Shown here one piece after another: positions 42,504 through 53,647 of a stretch of 64,000 nucleotides of DNA. The number at the start of each line of letters is the position of its first letter. Positions within the stretch are counted from its first letter, which is position 1. The notes under the pieces were generated by a model, which saw nothing but the letters and a program-made list of their open reading frames with translations, had not been told where the DNA came from and did no database searches. This DNA is from Amphiura filiformis (taxonomy: Eukaryota; Echinodermata; Ophiuroidea; Amphilepidida; Amphiuridae). Both the position numbers and the translations under genes were made by a program. Location of the stretch: positions 9,733,701-9,797,700 of the forward strand of contig NC_092631.1 of assembly GCF_039555335.1 (NCBI RefSeq), read 5' to 3'.

Positions 42504-45500
42504 CTAGTTCTTTGATTCACCGGCTGAGTGTTCAGTTCTTTCAGGAGCAACTTCAGGAGGTCTCATACAACGAAACATATTACGGAATGCCGCTTTAAAA
42601 TCCGGATGTCGTGTGCCATACACCAACGGGTTGATGCAGACATTACTTTGTAAGAGTATAGACAACGGTGGTACCAACCAGTAGTTTCCAACTGATGCTG
42701 GTAAAATAAGGAAGATTGTATACGGAGAAATGCAGGCGAGAAAGGCTGCGACAACGATGAGGAGGTTGATTGTCAATTGCATCTGTCTTTTGCTTACCGC
42801 TGCTTTTTGGCGGGAATTATTTGTCGTGCTCGATCCGCCAGTTGAAGTTGAAGCAGCGGCTTGTAGTTTTTTACTGTGATCTCTCACGTGTTTCCAGATT
42901 TTGAAATAGGCAACTGCAATTGTTGTTAAAGGAATTGGGAACATGGACACAAAAAGCACAAAGTTGTAAATGCTATTAAACCAGTGGTCGGTATTCCACG
43001 AGCATGCAGAATAACGTTCATTGAATTGGAGAAAATCAGGAACGATAAATATTGGGAATGTTGTACACGCTATTGGAATTAACCAGGATACAGCTATCAA
43101 GATTCCCGTACGAAAGTCGGAAAGATAAACTTGGTATTTTGAATGTGGGAGGACAATAAGAGCACATCGGCACACGGCGGTTCCCGCCATGCTATACAGG
43201 CTTGCCATTGTACACATCATTAGGGATGCGGCAGTGTAAATGCAAAATCCATTAGCAAGAGGCCATCCATGAACACTGAGAATTCCAAGTGCATAAAATG
43301 GTAGGTTGATGCTGGTTAGGAGATCAGCGATGGATAGATTGACGACGAATGAGTTGGTTTTGGTCCGCAACTTTTTGACCATTGCACAAGCCGCTACAAC
43401 CATAACGTTACCGACGAAGCCTGTGAGGGTATTAAAAAAATAAGCAATTTAATAAAATCAGTTATTTGATACAGAATTGAATTGAATTTTATAAAGTTAA
43501 TTTATTTTGTCCTGTTTCGATTCGGTGCAATGATAACACTGAATTTGAATTGAATCAGCAGATTCAGGTGACTAAGATTTGATTTTGAATTGGATCGTAA
43601 TGGCAGTAAACTGAATCTATAAATATAAATAGGGCCTAAGGCTACTATATACGTATATAAACGCAAAAACATTTGCACATCACGCACACAACCCAACAAC
43701 GCCATCCCACACACCCCACATGCCATATGTTCATTATCGCAATGGTGTGTAGAATTGCATTGTGTTTCATTGATAAAGGATATTCCTGTATCTGAAAATA
43801 CAACATTACTGCTCGTATTTATTTTACCAACACACAGTGACATAAACACACACATACTTAAGCGCCAAAGGGACCCATTTGACTTTTTACAAACCAATCA
43901 AGACTTCATCATTTACACCTGAACGAGACAGTGTTAGAAATATGTTTTTTTACAGCGTTTGCGATAATCTGGTAAGGCAGAGACAATGGTATTAATAAAA
44001 GTTGTTCCCGCTACTGGTAAGACAACATTACTAATGTATTTGCTTATCAATACAAGCACTAACTAAATCAATTTTGAAATTGAAATTTTGACCTTGAAAG
44101 AATTGCTTCCGATTATCATTAACTGTATAAAATAACAGGTCTAGAATCAATCATAAAAATAAAAATGGAATAATGCTTCAGTCGAGATGAATCATGTCTT
44201 ATATAGATATTTCGAAGCTATAAATTGTTTCAAGGATATTTTAATTTAGTTGGCAAGTGTTTATAGTAAGTGTTGTGTGTTTGTATTGTGTAAGACTGCT
44301 TTGAATCTCTAGTCTTTTACAATTACCTGTCAAATCGTTACGTGGCCACGCCTTAAAAATTCGAAGCAGGAAGGCCCCAGGAAAAAAATCGCAGTTCAGG
44401 TATATTCGTCTTGCTAATCTTTCACCTGTTTGATCCAATCAATAGCACCAATCCCTATTGTGCTATTGACTGTTAAAACAAAGATTACAATGACGATTAG
44501 ATATGACCTGTGGTTTTGGTTGCTCCAGGTGTATTTCTGCTTCGATTTTTAGGTACTGTCCACGTAATGTATAGATGGACTGAAATAATTTATAGCAGCC
44601 TTGAAGCGGCAGGCAAGGTGCAACATGAAGCACAATTATCTGGTACCTCAACTTGAATTCATTCCACAACTTAATTGGACTCCCGATTGGTCTTTGATGG
44701 AAGAAACTTCACACAAATCACAAGTGTATGGATTCCCATACATATATTTTTGTTCTGATGTTGGTATTGTTCACGTTTCGTATAAACAACAAATATTAAA
44801 ATAAGAATAAAAAGAAAGACAGACAGAGGAATGTATTCCTTGAATCTGGAATGTATGAATGCAAACTACATGTATTGGAATTGAGTGTTTGAGTCAAAAT
44901 ATATTTTGTCACCTTCGGTTTGATTGCTTTGATTTTAATTTTAGTTAAATCAGAACAAATTGAGGTGATTCAGAATTGATTCTTGATTGGATCAGGGATG
45001 TGAGAGAATAGAATCAAATTATAGTAATATAATATATATAGTTATAATAGTAATGACCACGATTTGAATGGAATCTTCGAGTATTAGTAAGATTATACGA
45101 TGTTTTGACAGCTCATTATATGCATTACAGATGTTGAAATTGCGAACTACATGTTCAAATTTAGGAAATGTCGAAATTATTCGGTGGTAAAAGTAAATCA
45201 GAATGTGTCACGGTAAAATTCGACAGACAGGCTAACTTACAAAACAAGTTTTCGACACATACGTAGACATAAACGTATTTTAGGTGAGATTTTCTGACTC
45301 GGCAAACACAACGTTATAAACTGGTTATATTTTGAGTTTTGATAAAAAGGTTTTAATAACATTAAATTGGCTTTATAAAGGTCATGAAAACGTTTTAGAA
45401 ACGTTTTGTATGAAAACACACTGCAACAACATTTTTAAAATGTTGTCAAAATGTCAAGTTATTGTAAAATATTGTGGCAATATTTTCCCCCAAATATTCC

Positions 45501-45973
45501 GTCAACACTATTAGGCCTAAGTATAACAGTATGGTAAAGTAAGTTTGCGGTAAGTTTTCAAAAGATAGGTTTGAATTTTATGAAATCGTTTTATACCCCC
45601 GTTTATACCATTTATATACACTTTTATTTAACCCGACATTTAAACATTTTCTGGCAACCTTTTGGAACCTTTTGCGAATAATGTCGAAAACGTTTTGTGT
45701 TTGTTGGGAATAATATGATTATTATGAAAGTAGGCTACAACATAAAAGAAAAAAAAAACACTTACCAATAATTGCAATAACACACAGAATAAACGCGTAC
45801 ACAACCCGTTGACCGTAGCTAAAAAATACAACAATACCATCATCAGATTCAGAATCATCATATTCTCCACTGGTATCACAATATGAAACATTAAAATCGT
45901 CTGCAGAAATATTGGCGGGAATCGGTGTTGTCAAACATAAAGGAGATGACATCGCTGGAGTGGTGACGTTCAT
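42504..45973 (-). CDS. Class A (rhodopsin-family) G-protein-coupled receptor, two exons
   Basis: Exon 1 is 45766-45973 and exon 2 is 42504-43420. The donor G/GTAAGT and acceptor CACAG/GC join a codon for Gly70 within TM1, giving 374 residues. The N-terminus has three N-glycosylation sites (N2, N21, N28). TM1 reads IIGFVGNVMVV (GN at 73-74), and TM2 is NLSIADL (Asp102). Cys129 and Cys209 are placed for the extracellular disulfide. The DRY position at the end of TM3 is CRC (153-155), TM6 has FLACISPY (Cys299, Pro302), and TM7 ends CINPLVYG (NPxxY, 333-337) followed by RHPDFKAAF. The overall look is closest to melatonin-receptor/Moody-type receptors. The ligand is unknown, and the DRY change may alter G-protein coupling. 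The 2.3 kb intron contains a CCCAGCAAACAC-family relic. Confidence 0.88.
45298..45698. mobile_element. Degenerate CCCAGCAAACAC-family MITE in the receptor intron
   Basis: The left end CTCGGCAAACACAACGTT and the right end AAAACGTTTTGTGTTTGTTGGG are diverged from consensus. The interior has TTTATAAAGGTCATGAAAACG and TTTTGTATGAAAACACACTG in family order. It lies 68 bp from receptor exon 1, on its 3' side. It is older than copies A-C, judging by divergence. Confidence 0.75.
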
Positions 45974-46285
45974 CTTGAATGCTTTAGAAACGTGTGTTAA
46001 TTGCTTTTAAGATTTATTGTGCACCATACATCATTTCCAACCCAGATATTTAACAAGAGCACGCAATCACTGAAGTTAAAATGTTTTGGATATAATGCTT
46101 TATGTCTCTGCTTCCAGTTGACGTAATTCTGTTTCTCGATACAGTTATATGATCGCGCGCCCAAGGTTGAACTCTAGTTCGGCAGATGTTACAAAAAGTG
46201 CATTATTATTTCATTGTCGAGGTGACTTAGTTTATATCTCGCATGTATGTCAGTTGCTTTTGTGAAAATCGAGATTTGTTCTCCA

Positions 46286-48174
46286 CACTGCAAAAAAAAG
46301 TGTTCAACATTAGAACACCACCTGTGCAAAATTTGACACACTGTATTCAATTTCATAATGCTTGGTGTTCGTAACCATAATGCTTAGTGTTCGTAACATA
46401 ACGTCAGAGGAAACTTTTAAACACATAGTGTTTGAAGTGTTCAACATTAGAACACCACCTGTTCAAATTTTGACATACTGTATTCAATTTCAGAATGCTT
46501 AGTGTTCGTAACATAATGTCAGAGGAAACTTTTAACACATAGTGTTTGAAATGTTCAGCATTAGAACACCACCTGTTCAAATTCGACATATAGGCCTATT
46601 CGACATACTGCATTCACTTTTGTAATGCTTAGTGTTCGTAACATAACGTCAGAGGAAACTTTTAAACACATAGTGTTTGATCATTCACTAAATGTTCATA
46701 AAATGAACACTGTATGTTTAATCTACAATTTTCACAACACTATTATAGGCATATAGGCCTAGCATAAAATGCTCGCCTGATTGTAAAACCATTTTTATAA
46801 TTAGTTACTATTATTTATTGAGATCATCAGTTGTTCTCATTTTATTTTACACAGTCCTGCAGCTCGCACGGAATGAAAGAACATTGAACATGTTGAACAT
46901 TTTGCGGTTTATATAAAAATACCTGACAATAGGCCTATTATGGTAGGCTTACGTCGAATATTGAAATATAGGCCTATACCGTACACTCCAAATAACTCGG
47001 GGTGCACGCCCATAAAATCGTGTTGTAGGCCTACAGCTCAGGTGTTCACAACTTTTACACTTAATGAACATGTAATGTGTTCGTTTTGAACACTGTATGT
47101 ATGTAGGCTATATTTATCACGTGCCGGGCCACGCATGCGTCGTTGCACCGTTAATAGAACAGACGATTTCATCGGAGTGAGAAACCGTGATTTGGACGGG
47201 GATTTGGAGGTGAGATTTTACCCACAAAATACCATTTTATTTAAAAACAAATATATCGAACGTGTTCTCCACATATCATAGAACAATGAGACTAAAAATG
47301 TAAATTCATCGTTTTTGTATTGCGTGGTTTTAGTGCATTTTAATGAATGCGCAGTAAGCTTATCAATCATGACCATGCAATAGTCACATGGTCAGACAGT
47401 GTGCAAATCTGCAATTTGATATAGGTCTAATGTGAATTATACTGTAGGCCTAAACCTCTGACGAGTGTGTCTTACAACTGGTCAGTATGCGGGTCGATTT
47501 CATGCCATGGCATGCCTGATGGAATAGATGTAATTGCGATGTTGCACTGGTCAAACATGCATAGCCATAGGTCTAGGTTTGCTGTAATTTACTACGGTAC
47601 TGAGTCTGTTGTTACAATTAAATTTCGGACAAAGGTGTACATTTATACATTGACCCATTGTACCTTGCTTTGCGTAGCCGTATTGCATCCCTTTTTGTAA
47701 CACTTATTGAACATATGTAGGCCTAAGTGTCGTATGTATATGCACACCATCTTGTTCCAGACTTGAACACTAAGTGTATGACATTTGTGAACACAACTCA
47801 GTGTTCAAAGATTAGAACACAAGTGTTCTAAATGATTAGAACACAAGTGTTCTAAAGCTGAACACATTTGATTTTGAACATGTAAATGTGTTCTTAAAGT
47901 GTTACATGGCATTGAACATGTAAATGTGTTAGGATTTGGAACACTTTGTGTTCAAAGTTTTAACATTAGGTGTTCAAAACATGAACACACCATGTTCACA
48001 AAATGACGACAATATGTTAACATCAAGTGTTCAAAAGGTGAACACACGTGTTCACAAATTATACTGTTGTGTTAAAGTCTGGAACACTTGGTGTTCACAA
48101 TCAGTACACTTTTATATGTTCAATAAGTGTTACAATTTTTAGTGTTCTAATTCTGAACACTTTTTTTTGCAGTG
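46286..48174. mobile_element. 1.9 kb inverted-repeat element saturated with GTGTTC/GAACAC motifs
   Basis: The ends CACTGCAAAAAAAAGTGTTC and, inverted, CACTGCAAAAAAAAGTGTTC (right end finishing at 48174) match. CA lies on each outer side (46284-46285, 48175-48176), compatible with a 2-bp duplication. The left 420 bp and right 420 bp are filled with GTGTTC, GAACAC and ATTAGAACACC units (well over twenty), including three near-copies of AACATAA(C/T)GTCAGAGGAAAC. The central approximately 1 kb is non-repetitive with no recognised gene. Confidence 0.75.
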
Positions 48175-48467
48175 CACAAAAAGTCCATAAATACAACGCG
48201 TGAGTGAGTGTGTTTCACGTCATATCTGTAAGCCGTCGATCACAACCGGAACAATCATGATAATGAAATGAATTATGAATCTCTGAAAGATAATGATGAT
48301 TGACTTGTCTAGCGTGGCGCCGTTGTTTTTTTAATGAAAATATTTAATGGCTATTTACCGATATTAACACATAGGTGAACAAAAGAGAACACTTATTTTC
48401 CAACACAACGTTAAATAAGGCGTGAGGAGATTCACTTTAATGAGAAAATTTAGGTTGGGTCACTTAA

Positions 48468-49127
48468 GGGCTGGGGTATGAACGTTTGGACAGTATTTAT
48501 TTTGGGACATCAGAGCACATCAGACATATCGAATTGCATTCTGAATACGAAGAATGTCATTCTGATATCAAATAATTTTGATTTTTGAAATTCGCAATTT
48601 AATACACATTTTATGGCAAATCATTAAAATTGATATTTTTGATATTTAACAGTACTTGAAGTAAACTTTATAAATCTGATGATTTATACTTAAAGTGTAT
48701 GTAGGTGGGATGAAAAGCCGACGATCAATTGAAAATGTTGACCTTTCGTATTGAAGATATGGATTTTTTTCCCAAAACACCAAAAAAAAAATAGGTTTTT
48801 TTGAAAAAAAATCCATATCTTCAATATGAAAAGTTAAAATTTTCAATTGATCGTCGGCTTTTCTTTCCCTGCTACATACACTTAATATATCATTAGATTT
48901 ATATAATTTACTTCGAGGACTGTTATATATCAAAAATTTGACAAATATCAAATTTTTATAATTTGTCATAAAATTTGTATTATAATGTGATTTTCAAAAA
49001 TGAAAATTATTTGATATCAGAAAGACATGCTTGCTTCGTATTCAGAATGCAATTCGATAGGTCCGAGGTGCTCTCATGTCCCACAAAAAATACTGTCGAA
49101 ACGCAATAAACGCTCATTTTAGATCCC
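48468..49127. mobile_element. Palindromic TTAA-flanked MITE, full copy 2
   Basis: It is flanked by TTAA at 48464-48467 and 49128-49131. The arms start GGGCTGGGGTATGAACGTTT on the left and end AACGCTCATTTTAGATCCC on the right. The hairpin centre is near 48790, around CCAAAACACC. The outer ends of the two arms differ more than the inner parts. No protein is encoded. Confidence 0.88.
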
Positions 49128-49434
49128 TTAATGATTTCGCATTTCGTGATTGTAATTATTATATTGCTCCAAATGCTTATAATTAGACCTCACTCCCGTA
49201 TTTCTACATTGTTCTAGATTCGTATAGAACAATTAATTTACAAAATACCGGTACTTGCCGTACCGGTTGATTCAAAACTCATGTTTGTGGCGCTCTTGTA
49301 CGAAATCTAGAAGGAATTCGCTGTAAATGAAAATATCATCGAAAAGAACGGTTTCGGTTTGGTTGTATTTGCTTACATCCGAAAAGCACCCAAAGAAGCG
49401 TTTGTGGATTTTAAAAGTTCATTCTGATGCCTTA

Positions 49435-50150
49435 GGGGCTGTGCAATAATTATGAGCCCTGGGGAGGGTAAAATTGGGGGGGGGCAAGAAATTTTTGGCG
49501 AGCCAAGAGCAGGTTTTGGGGGGGGGGGGGGCAAGCGATTTTTGGCACACATTCACGGGCGCCTTTTAAATAAAACGCCCTAAAAAGGCGTAGGGGCTTT
49601 AATATGCAAATTTTCCTGCTCGCTGCGCTCGCAACATATATCTAGACCATTTAAGCCCGGGGGGGCACTCAACTTAAATTTTGGTAGGGGTGTGCGGCGC
49701 GGAGCGCCAAACTTTGGGAACTAAGAACTGATTTTCGGGCAAAATAGGGGCTTGAAGAACTGAAATTAGGGCCAAATTATAGGCTGTTGAGCTAAAAATA
49801 TCTATATTATTTCCAAATTTGAGCTTAAAGAGCTACAATTGTCAGAGTTTGAGGCTCAAAGAACTGGAGCAAATCCAAATATGGGGCTTAAGGAACTGCC
49901 GGAGCCGGACCCTTGACCGCCGCACATACCCGTACCACCTTAACATGTGAGTGCCCCCCCCCCGGGCATTTAAGGTTTGCAAAGTGGGATCCCAAAAATT
50001 TGGCATGTGCAAGGGGGGGGCAAAGATTTTGGCGGGCCGGGAGGGGGGGGGGCAAGCGATTTTTGGCAGGCCGAGGGGCAAGCGATTTTTGGCGAGCGGT
50101 TTGGAAATTTTACCCCCGGCCCCCCGGGCTCATAATTATTGCACAGCCCC
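49435..50150. mobile_element. GC-rich Harbinger-like MITE, TTA duplication, host of a nested hAT-like element
   Basis: The termini GGGGCTGTGCAATAATTATG and CATAATTATTGCACAGCCCC are exact inverted repeats, extended by AGCCC/GGGCT. TTA lies on both sides (49432-49434, 50151-50153). The interior repeats GGCAAGCGATTTTTGGC several times. A further element is inserted at 49656-49966. Relatives are at 52080-52406 and, with GGGGTGGTGCAATAATTATG ends, at 53774-54255. Confidence 0.88.
49656..49966. mobile_element. hAT-like GC-rich MITE nested in a Harbinger-like MITE, duplication CATTTAAG
   Basis: It starts CCCGGGGGGGCACTCAACTT and ends GAGTGCCCCCCCCCGGG. CATTTAAG is duplicated on both sides (49648-49655, 49967-49974). 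It belongs to the same family as 21123-21601. GGGGCTTGAAGAACTG-like units recur inside. Confidence 0.82.
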
Positions 50151-50238
50151 TTATATGGTCAATATCTCAAAAAAATAAGGCCAATATCAAAAATACTTTT
50201 AAAACAACCGGTTTTTGGAATGGAGCCTCAAGATAAAA

Positions 50239-50790
50239 ACTAGAGCGGTTACCGCACCATAGCTGAACCATGGGGCTTTGGCAGTATATTGTGCATGTGG
50301 TACATGTACCGGTATGTATCACCCCTTTATGACCCCTTAATGACCTTAAATGAATTTTAAAATATTTTAAACATGTTTAGAATGTAATTAAGGATCATTG
50401 CATTATAAATATCAGCTCAATTGGAGCATTTTTGAAAACTTGACCTTTGACCCCTTTATGACCCCTTAATGACCTTAAATGAATATTAAAATATTTTAAA
50501 CATGTTTAGAATGTCATAAGGTTCATTGCATATAAATTTCCGCTCAATTGGAGCATTTTCGGTTAAAATGACCTTTTTTGACCCCTGTGACCCCTTGGAT
50601 GATGTTAGGAAATATTTTTATTATATTCTTTACTCCTTCCTTCCTCTTTCATTTGACATCACTCGGGAGTTCATACCTTTGTGGCATTTAAAGATATGTC
50701 CATTTCAGACCAAAAGGTTGGTCAGTCTGTAAGTAAGTAAGATACACTAATGTAGGCTGATACCATTTCATGGTTCAGCAAAAAAACATT
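50239..50790 (+). repeat. Dispersed repeat, inverted relative of 18190-19257
   Basis: It begins AACTAGAGCGGTTACCGCAC and ends ACCATTTCATGGTTCAGCAA. Two tandem units carry GACCTTTGACCCCTTTATGA, AACATGTTTAGAATGT and CTCAATTGGAGCATTTT, the complement of the units at 18.4-18.9 kb. The fewer units here (two against about four) suggest array expansion or contraction between copies. Confidence 0.65.
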
Positions 50791-51975
50791 TTTGGAAAGA
50801 GTTTTTTAACGATTGATGACAGGAATCAATCCAAATAGATTGAAAAATAATTTGATTTTTTTTTTGGTTTCACTCAAATACTCTAGTCTTCAGTAACATG
50901 ATTTCACTATTCAATCATACGTTACTCTTATTGTACTGGCAAGTAGCGTGTGTTTAGAATGAGTTTTCACTAATTAATTTTGTTTGTAATAGAAGATCCG
51001 GTCTTAAATTAACGTTTCAACTGATTTTGTGCTAAAATGCGCGCGAAAAATTTGATTTTCATCGCTTGGAGGGGCGCAGAAGCGATACTGAATTGGTCAA
51101 TTCAGCGCCCCTAAGGGTGGCGCCCAGGGCACCTGCCCCCCCGTAAATATTCAATTTTTGTGATTGAATATTCAATCTTTTTGATTGTCATTGGTTGAAG
51201 GTATATGGGGATGTGCCACGGTTTTGGAGGTATCCAGCGATTTTGGTATATCGGTAAGTGGGTTTTAGTGGAGACCGCATTTTGGAAAAAGTGCCCTTAT
51301 GGTCCAAGAGATAGCAGGAATTTCTTTGACAAAAATGACCAGGTGTCTTGTTATGATAGTTGGATAGAACATCCCATGGGACATCTGAAAAGTGAAGTCT
51401 TGAGTGTCGTGAGCGGTGGAGCGTGACATCAGAGGTCAATGACCTCAAAGTTGACCCGTTTTCCTGTATAATTCGTTTTATACATGCCATTTATTAACAA
51501 CAGCCTCGATTTTCACATTTTTGGTGTCTAATGAAAGATATTAAAATTATCTATCAAACAAAACCAATATCAATGAGATTTAACAATGTTTCGACCCTAA
51601 TTTTGAGCCAAAAATGTTAAAATTTAGCATTTTTACCCATATTTTGCAAATTGACCTGACATAAAACTTTCCTGAAAAGTGTGGGTCTATTACTTAAAGA
51701 TTCTTACTCAAAAAAAATATCGTCAAATCTGAATTACAACTGACAGTAGTTGGAGCCCCAAAAAAATCTGAGGTAAAATTCATACTTTTCACAAATTTAG
51801 GATAAAATTCATAATTTTAAGGTAATATTCATAATTTTGTTGGTATAATTCAAAATGTAATATAGAATTCATGTAAAAATGTATGCATTTCAAAAGCTTC
51901 CGCGCTTCGCGTGTCCCCCTCCCGCACACCCCCTGCAGCGTTTCGCCAAACATTTCCCCCCCCCCCCCCAATATT
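50791..51975. other. Non-genic stretch with GC-rich repeat debris
   Basis: No supported gene. At 51071-51105 GGGGCGC...AATTGGTCAATT...GCGCCCC forms a short hairpin typical of MITE ends. The open frames at 51188-51490 look non-coding. At 51900-51970 there is a C-rich run. Confidence 0.35.
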
Positions 51976-51989
51976 TAAAACCTTCCGGA

Positions 51990-52470
51990 GCGTACAGATA
52001 GCCTAATCATGCATGCATAAATTGCAAGTTGCGCAAAATCGGATCCAACTGAAATTTTGGGAATAAGCTTTTTTCGTGAGGGGCTGTGCAATAATTATGA
52101 GCCTTGGGGAAGGTAAAATTGGGGGGTGCCAAGAAATTTTGGGCGAGCCGAAAGCGGGGGGGCAAGCAATTTTGACCAGCCGAGGGGGTAAGCGATTTTA
52201 GGCACACATTCATGGGGCGCCTTTTAAATAAAATAATAAAACGCTCTAAAAAGTCGTAGGAAAACGTAGCTTTAATATTATGCAAATTTTCCCGGGACGA
52301 GGGGGGGGGGGCAAGCGATTTTTGGCAGGCCGAGAGGGGGAGGGGCAAGTGATTTTTGGCAAGCCGTTCGAAAAATTTACAGGGCTCATAATTATTGCAC
52401 AGCACCTGATCATGCTGATATATTGAAAAATGTCAAAAAGAGGAATCTAGGATCACGAAATTTAAGTTGT
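51990..52470. mobile_element. Partial TTAA/AGGGGCATTTCG-family element, interrupted
   Basis: TAATCATGCATGCATAAATT, CGGATCCAACTGAAATTTTG and GGAATAAGCTTTTTTCGTGA, then (after an insertion) ATTGAAAAATGTCAAAAAGA and CTAGGATCACGAAAT, correspond to the right half of the element at 55159-55494. The left half and the exact termini are missing. Confidence 0.6.
52080..52406. mobile_element. Harbinger-like MITE with TGA duplication, nested
   Basis: The ends GGGGCTGTGCAATAATTATG and ATAATTATTGCACAGCACC are flanked by TGA (52077-52079, 52407-52409). The interior resembles 49435-50150 (GCAAGCGATTTT, GGCGCCTTTTAAATAAA) without the nested hAT piece. It splits the element at 51990-52470. Confidence 0.85.
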
Positions 52471-53165
52471 TAAACACAATCTAAAAAAAAAGCACTTATA
52501 TATATTAAAAGTAGGGCCTACAACTACAACTGCAATCCCCCCAGTTTTCGGCAAGATGACCCGTTTTTTGTTCTTTTCAGCCACTTTTTGGGCGATTGTC
52601 CCCCCACATTTCAAGCCGGATTGACACTACATGTAATGACTGCAGATTATTCCCAACACAAAATTGAAGTTTTCTCACAAAATCGGATACCCGAAATTGG
52701 AAAAAAAACACCCTTTTTTCGATTTGTGGAGTGTTCCTGGACCTATAGAGCTAAATTCGAGGAGCATTCACGGTTGACCTAGTAGGCGTAGATCCGGGAG
52801 GGAGGGGGGATATATCCCCCAATATTTTGCCAGGGGGATGGTCCATACAATCATACCCCCAATGTTGACGCATGCATGTGGGTTTCTGACCAATTTAATT
52901 AACATCATATTTGGCCATTTGAGCCCCAAAAGTGCAAATTTTTCGCGCTTCGCGCAAATTTATTCCACATTGGCACCACATTTCAACAGTTTAGCTTCAA
53001 AATGGTATATTTTTTAGCGCGCTTCACACGCATTTTGTACCATAAACTTTTGGGTTATGAATGTAACATACGTAGGCCTACATGCAAAACACTTGACAAC
53101 TAGAATTTCACGGTTCTCGACGCAAAATTATGCCTCCACCTTGACGCCCATCATTTTAACTGGTG
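52471..53165. other. No recognisable gene
   Basis: Apparently non-coding, with short GC-rich repeat debris (GGGAGGGAGGGGGG at 52797-52810, TTCGCGCTTCGCGC near 52940). Confidence 0.3.
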
Positions 53166-53465
53166 CAATTTTCACTTGACCCAAAAATTACCTTGACATT
53201 TTTTGCCTCACTTAGTTGGCCGTTCCCAACAAATTTCATGAACCTGCAGCAGTCTATGGCATTTTGACCCAGAATGACCCCAAAATGACCTTGACATTTT
53301 TGCCTAGTTTCAGTGGAAAATTTCATTAACCTGCGACAATCTATGGCGATTTGACCTCGGATGACCCCAAAATGACCTTGACATTTTTTTCTTCCTGAGT
53401 AGTCGTTCCCAGCAAATTTCATGAACCTGCAACAATATATGGCGATTTGACCCCGGATGACCTTG
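53166..53465. repeat. Three tandem units of about 105 bp (TGACCTTGACAT)
   Basis: Each unit holds CCAAAA(T/A)(G/T)ACCTTGACATTTTT, AAATTTCAT(G/T)AACCTGC and CTATGGC(A/G)(A/T)TTTGACC. The minus-strand open frame across it (CQGHFGVI repeated) is a by-product of the repeat. Confidence 0.75.
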
Positions 53466-53647
53466 CGATTAGCCTATGCAAATTTTGCGCTGAAAAGCAA
53501 ATCGGGTCAAGAACCTCTGACTGTGCAGCTACTCTCCGCCAAGTTTCATCACTGTAACTCGTAGGCCTACAGATCTCCAGATAATCTGTGCACAAGGTTA
53601 TTTTGCTTGATATGCATTTTTATAAATTGTACAAATTAGGTACTTAA

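Noticed and set aside
45722-45891. Extension of receptor exon 1 beyond 45766
   Set aside because: The frame continues into a GTAAGT donor and polypyrimidine intron sequence. Joining to 43420 restores TM1 precisely.
49913-50236. Gly/Arg-rich ORFs over GC-rich repeats (also 53715-54334)
   Set aside because: Low-complexity translations of GGGGGCAAAG-type MITE interiors.
51188-51490. 100-codon minus-strand ORF
   Set aside because: No recognisable family and overlapping plus-strand frame; the region has no splice or repeat support for coding.
53156-53422. Repeated-peptide minus-strand ORF (CQGHFGVI)
   Set aside because: By-product of 105-bp tandem repeats, which give no independent evidence of coding.
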